Origin: a virus
Length of the DNA: 55,931 nt
Direction: 5' to 3' (one strand)
IMG/VR virus record: IMGVR_UViG_3300047443_000122
Coordinates: 1-55,931 of that record
Below the pieces are notes generated by a model. The model was given only the letters and a program-made list of their open reading frames with translations, was not told where the DNA came from and made no database searches. The number at the start of each line of letters is the position of its first letter. Position 1 is the stretch's first letter. A program made the translations under genes and the position numbers. Shown here one piece after another: positions 21,745-29,485 of this stretch.

Positions 21745-22303
21745 CAGGGATCACCTCCGTCGTCGTCGGGTCTGTCAGGGGTTCCGGCCTTCTCGATCGC
21801 CACAAGGCGCAGGAGCTCGGTGTCCTCCTGCATGAGGGTTTCGAGGGTGTAGCCGGGGAAGCGTTCGAGGAGCCCGAGCAGTAGCCGGGCTCGTCTCAGC
21901 TCGCGAGGGGCTCGGACAGGGGTTCCATCGGAATCGACAGCGCCGGGGACTGTTCGCCAGAGGTCGAGCTCTCGGGCAAAGGGTCAGCGTTGTGGACCCC
22001 CGTGAGGGTCTTGATCCACGCGTTGTTCATGGCCACGACCAGGTCGTGGTCAACCGACAGGACGCCCTTCTCGGTGGGCGGGACCGGTTCCCCGGTGTCC
22101 TCGTCTTCGAGGTTCCAGCTCACGAGGTGGCCGATGAAGTTCCGCAGGCTCCCGGCGTCCCCGTCGCCGTCGCCGCCGTCGAGGCCCGTGGCCTCCATGT
22201 ACTCGCCGAGTGACATGCCGCGGACCGTGGCCTCGGCCCCGTGGTGCTCGTGGCCTGGGCCGAACTTGATCGTGTAGGTCTTGACCTTGGTCTTGTAGCC
22301 CAT
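21744..22303 (-). CDS. Tail assembly chaperone GT fusion, made by -1 frameshift
   Basis: Reading starts at ATG 22303. After 109 codons ribosomes can slip back one base on the heptamer C-CCT-TTG (21983-21977) and continue with GCC CGA GAG. The new frame stays open for 77 further codons, encoding ARELDLWRTVPGAVD through ETLMQEDTELLRLVAIEKAG, and ends at the TGA overlapping the tape-measure ATG. The fusion is 186 residues. In long-tailed phages the G and GT proteins coat the tape measure before tail tube polymerisation, and the gene order here is canonical. The T frame has a stop 6 bp before the slip site, so it cannot be read any other way. Confidence 0.85.
21896..22303 (-). CDS. Tail assembly chaperone G (unshifted product)
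   Basis: This 135-residue product from ATG 22303 ends at TGA 21898-21896. It contains an N-terminal beta-rich part (MGYKTKVKTYTIKFGPGH), a SLGEYMEATGLDGGDGDGDAG helix-loop, and FIGHLVSWNLEDEDTGEP, typical of gpG-like proteins in actinophages. The Asp/Gly-rich loop is low complexity. It should be the major product because slippage is normally a minority event. Confidence 0.85.
   Translation of the reverse strand: MGYKTKVKTYTIKFGPGHEHHGAEATVRGMSLGEYMEATGLDGGDGDGDAGSLRNFIGHLVSWNLEDEDTGEPVPPTEKGVLSVDHDLVVAMNNAWIKTLTGVHNADPLPESSTSGEQSPALSIPMEPLSEPLAS
21977..21983 (-). other. Programmed -1 frameshift site CCCTTTG
   Basis: In the G frame the bases read gaC CCT TTG, an exact X-XXY-YYZ heptamer. Immediately upstream in the -1 frame is TGA (21987-21985), and downstream the -1 frame is open to the tape-measure start. 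No equally good slippery site lies in the overlap. Confidence 0.85.
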
Positions 22304-22316
22304 GTGCGTGTGCCTC

Positions 22317-22724
22317 TCAGGCCCAGGTGGGGACGGTGCCGTCGGCGAGGACTCCGGGCACCGACGCCGTGAGCTCGCCGGACGCGGACCGCTGCAGCGG
22401 GTAGTCCGTGTACAGCACCTCGTTCGCCAACGTCTTGCCAGCGACGGTGAGGGTCGTGCTCCGGGCGACGGAGGTGCTGGGGACGGTCTTGAACACGTCG
22501 TGGCTCGCGTTGGCCGCGAAGTTCGCCACGATGTTGAGCGTGATCGAAAAATCCGCGAGGAGCAGGAGCCGCTCGATCGCCGACTTGTCGATACCCGTGA
22601 TGTCCTGCACAGCGCGCGGGGTCGCGAACTGGAGGTTGGTGACGTCGTTGATGATGGCGCGGACGGTGCCGGCCGAATCATCCACGGAGCACACCGACCA
22701 CCCGAGACCCGATGTCTTGGCCAT
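22317..22724 (-). CDS. Tail-tube-like protein, short paralogue (135 aa)
   Basis: ATG 22724. It starts MAKTSGLGW and contains ITGIDKSAIERLLLL; the 253-residue protein encoded at 23182-23943 starts with AKTSGLG and has TTGIDKGAMERI, so both share the tail-tube-type N-terminal layout. The remainder is a beta-rich domain (FSITLNIVANFAAN, STTLTVAGKTL). It could be the major tail tube protein, with the longer relative being a second tube component, or the reverse. It directly precedes the chaperone genes, the usual place for a tube gene. Confidence 0.7.
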   Translation of the reverse strand: MAKTSGLGWSVCSVDDSAGTVRAIINDVTNLQFATPRAVQDITGIDKSAIERLLLLADFSITLNIVANFAANASHDVFKTVPSTSVARSTTLTVAGKTLANEVLYTDYPLQRSASGELTASVPGVLADGTVPTWA

Positions 22725-22730
22725 GGCTGG

Positions 22731-23165
22731 TTATCCCTTCTGCTGCAGGTCGACGAGGCGGACCTGGTTTTCGGTCATGTCCTCAACCCAGTCCGCTGGG
22801 CGGGTGTGTTGCCGCGTCCGGCCGGTCGGGTTCCCACGGTGATCCCCGTCGCGGACGAGGTAGATCTCCGGGCGGGTGCGGTGCTCTTCGAAACAGCGCT
22901 GGTGGGCCTCGAAGCGGAACACGGTCAGCCCGGCGTCCGTCTTCATCTCCCGGAACGCGCGCCGGGACTGGCCCCGGATGTACGCGGCCTGCTGCTGGCC
23001 GAGTTCGGTGCGTTCGTCGATGACGGAGTCCCAGCCGTTCAGCCACGCCGCGCACCCGACCTGCTCGCACGCGGCCACGATCGTGGTGTCCTGAGGCGCG
23101 GTGATGCTGTACGTCTGGTACTGGCTGACAGGCAGGTTCGGGTCGATCCGGTTGACCATCTGCAT
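22731..23165 (-). CDS. Hypothetical protein between tail-tube paralogues, 144 aa
   Basis: ATG 23165 (an ATG two codons later is equally possible). An alpha/beta protein with SQYQTYSITAPQDTTIVAAC, then GCAAWLNGWDSVIDERTELG and FRFEAHQRCFEEHRTRPEIY. Scattered cysteines and histidines suggest structure but not a clear metal site. Its place inside the tail cassette, flanked by two tube-like genes, suggests a tail or tail-assembly role. Confidence 0.65.
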   Translation of the reverse strand: MQMVNRIDPNLPVSQYQTYSITAPQDTTIVAACEQVGCAAWLNGWDSVIDERTELGQQQAAYIRGQSRRAFREMKTDAGLTVFRFEAHQRCFEEHRTRPEIYLVRDGDHRGNPTGRTRQHTRPADWVEDMTENQVRLVDLQQKG

Positions 23166-23181
23166 GAGAACCCCACCCCTC

Positions 23182-23943
23182 TCAGAAGGCCGTAGCCACG
23201 TCGTTGCGGATGGCGGTCACCGCGAAGGTGCACGAGGTGAAACCGCCAGTCGTTGTGGTCACGGCGCGGAGGTAGCGGCGGATCGTCGCCCCCGAAGCAG
23301 TAGCGATCCGCTGCGTCCCGGGCCCGGTCGTCACGGCTGTGAACGTCATGCCAGCGACGTCGGCAAAGGTCGCGTTGTCCGCGGAGTCCTGGACCTTGAT
23401 CGTCACATCGGTCCCGGTGAACGCGAACACCTGGAGATAGCACTGCGCCCCGAACAGGCCCTGCCCGTTGAACAGCGGCGGGCTGCCGAGACCGAAGTCC
23501 ACGCCAGTGCCGTTCGTCGCCACGGTGTCGACGCGCTTGCCCGCGGTGAGGAGATAGCCCCACTCCACGCCGAACCCGTTGGCCTGCATGGACACCGAAA
23601 ACGGGAAGGAGCCGTCCTGGCCGCGCTGCCCGTCGTAGTTGGGCTGCTTGCCGACGATGTTCGCCGCCGGGCTGCCGAGCGTCGTCCCGCGGCAGTACAT
23701 GCTGTGCACGTCCGCCGTCGGCAGCGCTGACAGCACCGGGTGGGACAGCGTCGGGTTGAACCACGCGGTGGCCTCCAGCCGGCCGTCACGGGCGCCGCCG
23801 ATCCGTTCCATCGCGCCCTTGTCGATACCCGTGGTTGTCAGCGGTGATGGGCCGCCGCCGACGTTGCCGATCGCGGTGAAGTCACCGCTCAGGTCGTTAC
23901 CTGCGATGAAAAGCGCATCACCCAGGCCGCTTGTCTTTGCCAC
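23182..23943 (-). CDS. Tail-tube-like protein, long paralogue (253 aa)
   Basis: The start is GTG 23943 (TAGTG overlap), giving VAKTSGLGDALFIAGNDLSG, the N-terminus typical of actinophage tail tube proteins. The tube-like half (1-150) includes TTGIDKGAMERIGGARDG and FNPTLSHPVLSALPTADVHS. The C-terminal half (about 160-253) is a beta-sandwich (YLQVFAFTGTDVTIKVQDS, GATIRRYLRAVTTTTGGFTS) that could decorate the tail surface. The shared N-terminal motifs with the 135-residue protein indicate duplication. Confidence 0.75.
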   Translation of the reverse strand: MAKTSGLGDALFIAGNDLSGDFTAIGNVGGGPSPLTTTGIDKGAMERIGGARDGRLEATAWFNPTLSHPVLSALPTADVHSMYCRGTTLGSPAANIVGKQPNYDGQRGQDGSFPFSVSMQANGFGVEWGYLLTAGKRVDTVATNGTGVDFGLGSPPLFNGQGLFGAQCYLQVFAFTGTDVTIKVQDSADNATFADVAGMTFTAVTTGPGTQRIATASGATIRRYLRAVTTTTGGFTSCTFAVTAIRNDVATAF

Positions 23944-24401
23944 TACGGGGCCTCCGTCCACACGTCGTTGATGATCAGGGGCACCGTGAGCGTGGCCACC
24001 CGGTACGTTGTCGAGTCGAGCCGCGTGTATCCGAACCGGGCCCGCAGGCTGGCGCCGTGCATGCCGAGCAGGTCCACGTTCGCGACCGTCCCGCCGAGCT
24101 CGAAGTCCCCGCTGTAGGCGTTCATCAGCCCGCTCACGGCGCCCGTGACCTGGGTGTCGACGTCCCCAAGTGGCTCGCTATCGGCGGGGTAATACACGCG
24201 GCCGCCCATCTCCAGCCGGGCCGACACGGAGGCGAGCCCAGACCGGTCGGGTACCGGTGCCACGTCGGTCACCCACAGCGCGTACGTCAGACCGCTGCCG
24301 GGCGCTGATACGGGCTCGTGGTCCAGCACTTGATCGAACAGGCCTAGGGCCTGCCCGTGCGACGCGAGCGCGCTGCGGTAGGAGCCGAGGTCAAGAGACA
24401 C
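23943..24401 (-). CDS. Probable tail terminator / tail completion protein
   Basis: GTG 24401, 152 residues. N-terminal helix (LGSYRSALASHGQALGLFDQ) then beta strands (TYALWVTDVAPVPDRSGL, VSARLEMGGRVYY, ATLTVPLIINDVWTEA) fit the small alpha/beta fold of tail terminator proteins. The assignment rests mostly on order: after the gp10-like gene and just before the tube protein. The terminator caps the growing tube and connects it to the head. Confidence 0.6.
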   Translation of the reverse strand: MSLDLGSYRSALASHGQALGLFDQVLDHEPVSAPGSGLTYALWVTDVAPVPDRSGLASVSARLEMGGRVYYPADSEPLGDVDTQVTGAVSGLMNAYSGDFELGGTVANVDLLGMHGASLRARFGYTRLDSTTYRVATLTVPLIINDVWTEAP

Positions 24402-24407
24402 GGGGCA

Positions 24408-24782
24408 TCACATCCGTCCCGTGTACCGGCGCAGGAGCCGCTCACCGATACCGACCTTGCGCGCGTTGAGCCTGTCCCGGGTGACAAGCCAGTGGTCGTA
24501 GCCCTTGAACTTGGTCACCGGGTAGTTCCGGGAGCCAATGCCGGCCAGCCACGGCCCGTAGATCACGCGGGAGTCGGAGATCTTGTGGCCTTCGATGACC
24601 TTGCAGCGGGACTCGTAGTAGCCGGTCGGGTTGCGGAACACGCGGTGCATCTCGCCGCGCAGGATGTTCAGGCCTTCTTCGGCGAGGTCGCGTTCCAACC
24701 GGTTGACGTAGGCGTTCGCGGCGGCGCGGGCCCGCCCGTCGAAGAGGGGGCCGCGGCTGCTGCTGGAGACGTCAAGGAGCAT
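24408..24782 (-). CDS. Head-tail joining protein (HK97 gp10-like)
   Basis: ATG 24782, 124 residues. N-terminal helices (AAANAYVNRLERDLAEEGLN) precede the motif VIYGPWLAGIGSRN, followed by TKFKGYDHW, which is common in neck proteins of actinophages. Basic C-terminus (VGIGERLLRRYTGRM). By synteny it belongs to the neck between connector and tail. It begins only three bases from the end of the connector gene. Confidence 0.65.
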   Translation of the reverse strand: MLLDVSSSSRGPLFDGRARAAANAYVNRLERDLAEEGLNILRGEMHRVFRNPTGYYESRCKVIEGHKISDSRVIYGPWLAGIGSRNYPVTKFKGYDHWLVTRDRLNARKVGIGERLLRRYTGRM

Positions 24783-24784
24783 GA

Positions 24785-25843
24785 CTAGACCGCCCTCGTC
24801 CGAGCCTTGCGGCCGTGGCTGGTGTACACGCGGTCGCGGAGATCCTTCAGCCCGCGGCCGGACGCCTCGCGCTCGTTCTCCCCGGAGCCCGCGGTCCGCG
24901 CGTACCCGGAGCGGCCCTGAAGGAGATCAGTGAGCGCCTCGGCGACGCACAGCTGCCGGACGCTTCCGGGCGCGTCCCACCGGTACACGCTCGCCCCGTT
25001 GCTGTGCGCGGCGGCCGTGGTGCCGAGGGCGCCGCGTGCGACGGTGAGGATCCGGGGTGCGAAGATCGCGGAGTCGGTGTGTGCGGCGAGGACGCTGCCG
25101 TCCCAGGCGCGGGTCACGGTGAGGAGGTTGCCTGCGATGTCGGTGATCAGCATCCGCTCGGAGTCCCGGAGGATGACCTCACCGACTGCGTACGCAGCCC
25201 CGTTCGCTGCGCCGATGGAGACGTCGTTGTTGGTCGCGGTCATCGAGTCGCCGAAGCCCTGCCCGGTGTCGAGTTGGGCGCGGCCGGTGACGATCATCCG
25301 CTCGTTGTCGATACGCAGCAGCGAACCGATACCCAGTGCGGCCGACGCGGGCCCGTCGACAGTGATGGTGGTGGCGCCCGCGGTCGCGACCTGCGCGGCG
25401 AGGGTGCCGGCCGGGGTCTCGTCGTTGCGGTAGCCGAACAGCCCGGTGACGGTGATGTCCTGCTGGTAGGTGCGGCCCCCGCTGAACGATGCGTTGGAGC
25501 CGAGGTTGACTTCGATGCGCGTGTACGGGGGTTCGGCCTTGTCGTCGGCCCGGCGTAGGAGGTAGTCCCCGGGGGCGATGGTGACGCTTCCGGAGGTGAG
25601 GGAGGTGACGGAGATCAACTCGTTTGCGTCGAGGCGCAGGATCCACGGGGTGGCCCCGGAGCGGGGCGGCCAGTCGAACTTGCGGGTGTCCTGCACCGGG
25701 TAGAACGTTCGGTGCGTCAGGCCCTCGACGGCCTCGGTCGCATCGGCCAGCGCGCGATCGATCCGCGCGTTGGAGCGTGCGGTTTCCTTCACGTCCAGCT
25801 CGGCTTTGATCTCCTCGCGGGTCGCATACCACGGGGTCGTCAT
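24785..25843 (-). CDS. Head-tail connector / adaptor protein, 352 aa
   Basis: ATG 25843 follows GGAGGTGA. The N-terminal 120 residues have the adaptor pattern (YATREEIKAELDVKETARSN, RIDRALADATEAVEGLTHRT) seen in gp6-like head completion proteins. A beta insertion occupies about 140-290 (AGATTITVDGPASAALGIGS, ERMLITDIAGNLLTVTRAWD), and the helix RQLCVAEALTDLLQGRSGYA returns to the adaptor fold at the end. The insertion makes it longer than usual (100-200 residues) and may be a surface-exposed domain in the neck. Confidence 0.75.
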   Translation of the reverse strand: MTTPWYATREEIKAELDVKETARSNARIDRALADATEAVEGLTHRTFYPVQDTRKFDWPPRSGATPWILRLDANELISVTSLTSGSVTIAPGDYLLRRADDKAEPPYTRIEVNLGSNASFSGGRTYQQDITVTGLFGYRNDETPAGTLAAQVATAGATTITVDGPASAALGIGSLLRIDNERMIVTGRAQLDTGQGFGDSMTATNNDVSIGAANGAAYAVGEVILRDSERMLITDIAGNLLTVTRAWDGSVLAAHTDSAIFAPRILTVARGALGTTAAAHSNGASVYRWDAPGSVRQLCVAEALTDLLQGRSGYARTAGSGENEREASGRGLKDLRDRVYTSHGRKARTRAV

Positions 25844-25881
25844 CTCTCGTCACCTCCTCTCGATGCGTGCTGTCGGGCGGG

Positions 25882-26127
25882 TCAGTCGGTGCGCTCGGGC
25901 CAGTGCCAGGAACCGCCGGGCGGCATGCCCGCGCCGTCCGGCTCGTACTGAGCACAGCTCTGGTTGAAGAACAGGCCCTCCGGGTTCAGGACCGCGAGCG
26001 AGACCGCCCGCCCCTCAGTGCCAGGGGCGACGGCCGTAACGATCGCCGCCCTGCACTGCGAGGTGTACTCGCCGCCCGGGGTGCCGTGGCTGACGTAGTG
26101 GACGATGCGGCCCACGCTGGGCTTCAC
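25882..26127 (-). CDS. Small head-region protein, 81 aa
   Basis: GTG 26127 (GTGA). A compact beta protein with VGRIVHYVSHGTP, CRAAIVTAVAPG, AVSLAVLNPEGLFFN and a terminal GGSWHWPER. This pattern is seen repeatedly in Streptomyces prophages. It looks like a small SH3-like barrel. It may be a structural accessory; no function is known. Confidence 0.65.
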   Translation of the reverse strand: MKPSVGRIVHYVSHGTPGGEYTSQCRAAIVTAVAPGTEGRAVSLAVLNPEGLFFNQSCAQYEPDGAGMPPGGSWHWPERTD

Positions 26128-26516
26128 GCGTCCTGCTCGTCAGCTGCCGACGTACCGGCCGCCTGGCCGCCACCCGTCTGAGGGGCAGAAGAGTCCTTGT
26201 CCGTCGCCGCCTTCTTTGAGCGGCTCCCCGTCGTTCGGGCACGCGACGGGCTCGCGCTGTCGCTCGTCTCGGGCGAGCTGCTGTCCTTCTCGGACGATGT
26301 CGAGGAGCTGCTCCCAGCTGATACGTCCTCACCGCCCTCCTGCTCGTCAGCGGCCGCATTGCTGGCGCCGCCGTGCACGGTGGTCTTGGCCATGTCCTGT
26401 TCCTCCTCCGGAGGTTGGGTCGCTTCGTTGACGCGAACGGTCGACCCGCAGTGCGGGCACTTCGGCGCGCCCACCGAGTACGCGGTGGTGCATTCCGCGC
26501 ACTGCCACAGAGCCAT
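26124..26516 (-). CDS. Zinc-ribbon protein with Ser-rich tail, 130 aa
   Basis: ATG 26516. The first 30 residues hold a zinc ribbon (WQCAECTTAYSVGAPKCPHC, C-x2-C-x10-C-x2-C). The remainder is a low-complexity Ser/Glu/Ala tail (about 55-130). An internal ATG (MAKTTVHGG) falls between the two. Such hybrid proteins occur in the head genes of Streptomyces phages. A role in capsid assembly is possible, because this gene separates the 146-residue candidate decoration protein from the connector. Confidence 0.65.
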   Translation of the reverse strand: MALWQCAECTTAYSVGAPKCPHCGSTVRVNEATQPPEEEQDMAKTTVHGGASNAAADEQEGGEDVSAGSSSSTSSEKDSSSPETSDSASPSRARTTGSRSKKAATDKDSSAPQTGGGQAAGTSAADEQDA

Positions 26517-26517
26517 G

Positions 26518-26958
26518 TCAGGCCCCCGTGGCGGGCAGGTTCTGCGGGGCGCGCTGCGCTCCCAGGTCGCGGGTGATCGCAGTGACCGTGCCCGCGCCGG
26601 TGCTGGTGAGCTTCACGTACTTGTAGGTGTCGGAGAGGCTGGTGCCTTCGACCTCGCACACCATGGCGTTCTGCGCGGCAGTTGCCGTGGTCACGACGGT
26701 CGCCGCCGCAGCCTGCGGCGTCCGGGTCCACGCGTCCGACCCGTTGCCGGTGCAGGTGTACCGCTCGGTGATCGCAGCGAGGTTCTGCGCGCCGGTGCCC
26801 GCGGAGTCCTTGGCCTCCTGGAGCGTGTAGGTGTCGCCGACCGCGCCCGCGAGGTAGCAGCTGAAGGTGACGCCGGCCGCGGCGCCCTTCAGGGCGATCC
26901 ACACGCCGTCGGCGGCGGGGGTGGTGTTGATGAGCCTGCCGAGTGCCTTCTGGGACAT
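26518..26958 (-). CDS. Probable head decoration or minor capsid protein, 146 aa
   Basis: ATG 26958. A beta-rich protein with early LINTTPAADGVWIALKGAAA, two cysteine-containing strands (FSCYLAGAV, RYTCTGNGSDAW) and a helical/Ala-rich linker (QAAAATVVTTATAAQNAMVC). It is the first gene after the major capsid gene, the usual slot for capsid decoration or cement proteins. No specific family is recognisable, so this is synteny-based. Confidence 0.55.
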   Translation of the reverse strand: MSQKALGRLINTTPAADGVWIALKGAAAGVTFSCYLAGAVGDTYTLQEAKDSAGTGAQNLAAITERYTCTGNGSDAWTRTPQAAAATVVTTATAAQNAMVCEVEGTSLSDTYKYVKLTSTGAGTVTAITRDLGAQRAPQNLPATGA

Positions 26959-27014
26959 CGGGTGTTCCTTCCGTCTGGGGGCCGCGCCGGGGCGACACTG
27001 CCGGGTCGGGTGGT

Positions 27015-27048
27015 GGCCGCCGCCGGGGCGTTACTGCCGACGGCGGCC
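27015..27048 (-). terminator. Possible hairpin after the major capsid gene
   Basis: GGCCGCCG/CGGCGGCC stem (27015-27022 with 27041-27048), 18-bp loop containing further GC complementarity, directly past the capsid stop codon. A leaky terminator here would raise capsid relative to downstream products. No T-run; low confidence at this GC content. Confidence 0.35.
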
Positions 27049-27056
27049 GAGGGGTG

Positions 27057-28430
27057 TTACAGGAGCTCGACGAACGGCGACAGCGTGGAGGTGCTGCCGT
27101 TGGCGGGGGTGATCGCGGACTGGATCCACGGGCGGCCGTCGACGCGCTGGATGATCCTGAAAGTTGTCTTGTCGGTGCCGAAGTTGTAGTCCGTGCTGGA
27201 GTCGGCGGTCATGATCTGGCGGTCACCCACCAGGTAGTACGACAAGTCGACGAACGCCAGGTCACCGCGGGAGCCGAGGATGCCGCCCTTCTCGGTGATG
27301 ATCAGCGGGCGGCCGAAGATGCTCATCGGCATCCCGGCGGCCGCGTTGACGACAAACACGCTGTTGCCGCCGGTGCCGACGGTGAGGGACAGCTGGAGCA
27401 GCTGCGGCAGCGCGTCCGGGGAGCACATCCACACGGCGTTGCCGAGCGAGGAGGGCAGCATGCGGGCGTACATGGCGATGACGTCCAGGTACTGGATCTT
27501 GCTGGCGGTGGTGCGGGTCACCGTGACCGCGGCCGAGTTGCCCGCGCCGCGGAAGCCGAGGGGTTCGCCGGTGCCGCTGCCGGTCTGGAACTTGTTGTCC
27601 TCCTCGAACGCGAGGGCCTTCGGCCACAGCGTCTCGATGAGCGCGGAGAACGAGGTGATGGAGTCCTGGAGCAGCTCGTTCGGCACTGCTGACAGACCAG
27701 TCAGTTTCTTCGCGTCGAGCTCGACCCTGCCGAACTTCGGGTTGGAGTCCTGGAACGCTGCGCCTTCCTCACCCCAGTACGCGACCATCCCGCCGAACAC
27801 GGAGCCCGCGTTCGTGGTGGTGTCGATCATCGGGAACGGGACCCTCGCGCTTTCCATGGGGACCACGGTGGCGAGCGGCCGGACGACGGCCTGCTCCAGC
27901 GCCAGCTGCAAGAGCTGCGAGCGGAGCGTCTCCGGGACGAGGAAACCACCGTCCGCCGGCGACACCGAGGAGGCCGCGTTGCGGAGCGCACCGAGCTTGT
28001 CCCCATCGGGGGACGGGTTCTTGTGCCAGATGTTGCGGACGTAGTCGATCGAGTTCTCGAAGTGCTTGTCGACCACCGCGCCCGGAGCGGTCGGGTTGTG
28101 GGCGGTGCCCTGCCGGTGGGAGGTGAGCATCCCGCCCTTGCGCTTGGCCTGCGGGTCGAGGTCGAGGCGCTTGATCGCGTTCGCGGCGTCCTTGGTGGTG
28201 GCGTCGGCCCCGTGGTCGCGGAGCATCGCGGCGAACTGGCGCTGCGTCTCTTCCGCCACGAGCTTGTTGATCTCGGTGCCGTCGCCCTGCTGCTGCGCGG
28301 CGTAGGCGTCCATGTGGTCCGCAAGGGTGTCCGGCGTCGCGAGGATCTCCTTACGCGCCGCAGGGTCGTGGAGCTGCTCGCGAAGTTCCTCGCTGTTGCG
28401 CGGTACGGCGATCTTGGTCGGTGTGGCCAC
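27057..28430 (-). CDS. Major capsid protein (HK97 fold)
   Basis: GTG 28430 follows AAGGAGG with good spacing, giving 457 residues. An N-terminal helical delta-like domain (about 8-110, SEELREQLHDPAARKEILA) is rich in Lys/Glu and Gln. The HK97 shell domain begins near 155 (SSVSPADGGFLVPETLRSQ), with E-loop and P-domain motifs (GMVAYWGEEGAAF, NELLQDSITSFSALIETLWP) and the ending IRFRIIQRVDGRPW-like FRIIQRVDGRPWI. A ClpP-like protease encoded just upstream probably removes the delta domain during maturation. Confidence 0.92.
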   Translation of the reverse strand: MATPTKIAVPRNSEELREQLHDPAARKEILATPDTLADHMDAYAAQQQGDGTEINKLVAEETQRQFAAMLRDHGADATTKDAANAIKRLDLDPQAKRKGGMLTSHRQGTAHNPTAPGAVVDKHFENSIDYVRNIWHKNPSPDGDKLGALRNAASSVSPADGGFLVPETLRSQLLQLALEQAVVRPLATVVPMESARVPFPMIDTTTNAGSVFGGMVAYWGEEGAAFQDSNPKFGRVELDAKKLTGLSAVPNELLQDSITSFSALIETLWPKALAFEEDNKFQTGSGTGEPLGFRGAGNSAAVTVTRTTASKIQYLDVIAMYARMLPSSLGNAVWMCSPDALPQLLQLSLTVGTGGNSVFVVNAAAGMPMSIFGRPLIITEKGGILGSRGDLAFVDLSYYLVGDRQIMTADSSTDYNFGTDKTTFRIIQRVDGRPWIQSAITPANGSTSTLSPFVELL

Positions 28431-28441
28431 AGTTGCCTCCT

Positions 28442-29485
28442 TCAGGCCGTCGCCGCGCTGGACGACGTGTCGGGCTCGATCAGGTTGGAGACGAGCGCCG
28501 ACCAGTTGTCGCCGTCGTCGGGGGTCAGGTGGGCGACCATGTCCGCCCACGCGTCTTCGGGCTCGGGTTCGACGACCGCGGCCGGCTCCGGGTGGGCCTG
28601 CTCCGCGATCTCGGGCGGCGTCTCCGACGTCTGCTCCGATGTGTGTCCGGCTGCCATCTCGCGGAGCCTCTTGACGATCTCCTCGTCGCCGAGCGCATTC
28701 TCGACGTTGATGATCAGCGTCGGTAGCGGATCCGGCTCGACGGCTGCGGGCTCTGGGGTCTCAGCCTGCTTGGGCCCGTCGTAGCCGTACGCGGTGAGGT
28801 CGAAGGCCTTCCGCATCTCGGGCTCGGCATCCGGCTCGGCCGCGGCGCCACGCTGCGCGCCCACCTCATCGGCGAGCCCCGCTTCCACCGCCCCGTCGGC
28901 GCTGTACCAGGTTTCGGCCTGCATGAGGGCCCGCCAGTCAGCCGCCGTGCCCCCGGCCTTCGCCGCATACGCGGAAGCGATGTTGTCCGAGATCGCGTCG
29001 AGGAGCCCGGCCATCTGCTGCATGTCTGCCGCATCGCCAAGGCACATGCCACTCGCGTCGTGGATCATGACCATGCTGTTCGGCTGCATCACAAGCCGGT
29101 CGCCCGCAAGGGCAATCACGGAGGCGATCGACGCTGCGAGGCCGTCGACCTGCACCGTGACGTCAGCCGGGTGGGAGCGCAGCGCATTGGCAATGGCGAT
29201 GCCCTCAAAGACGCTTCCGCCAGGGCTGTTGACCCGCACCTTCAGGCGGGGCGCGGTGATCTGCGCGAGTTCGTCGATGAACTCGTCGGCATACGCGCCG
29301 AACCAGCCACCCACCTCGTCGTACAGCATCACCTCCGCCTCGTCCGGGGAGGCAGCGTTGGTGATGCGGTACCAGCGCGGCGGTTCGACCCCGTACTGGG
29401 CACGCAGCTTGTCCGCCTGCTCGCGATGCCGCGCGGCGAACTGGGTGAGGTTGGCGGGCAGCATGAGGCCCGACATCCGGCTCAT
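28442..29485 (-). CDS. ClpP-like prohead protease
   Basis: ATG 29485 (ATGA overlap with portal). The ClpP-type serine protease domain spans about 30-215: VRVNSPGGSVFEGIAIANAL, the catalytic Ser119 in DGLAASIASVIA, and His142 in MVMIHDASG. The rest (about 230-347) is an acidic, Pro/Glu-rich segment with helices, which may act as a scaffolding domain. The fusion of protease and scaffold in one protein is common where no separate scaffold gene exists, and none is seen between here and the capsid gene. Confidence 0.88.
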   Translation of the reverse strand: MSRMSGLMLPANLTQFAARHREQADKLRAQYGVEPPRWYRITNAASPDEAEVMLYDEVGGWFGAYADEFIDELAQITAPRLKVRVNSPGGSVFEGIAIANALRSHPADVTVQVDGLAASIASVIALAGDRLVMQPNSMVMIHDASGMCLGDAADMQQMAGLLDAISDNIASAYAAKAGGTAADWRALMQAETWYSADGAVEAGLADEVGAQRGAAAEPDAEPEMRKAFDLTAYGYDGPKQAETPEPAAVEPDPLPTLIINVENALGDEEIVKRLREMAAGHTSEQTSETPPEIAEQAHPEPAAVVEPEPEDAWADMVAHLTPDDGDNWSALVSNLIEPDTSSSAATA

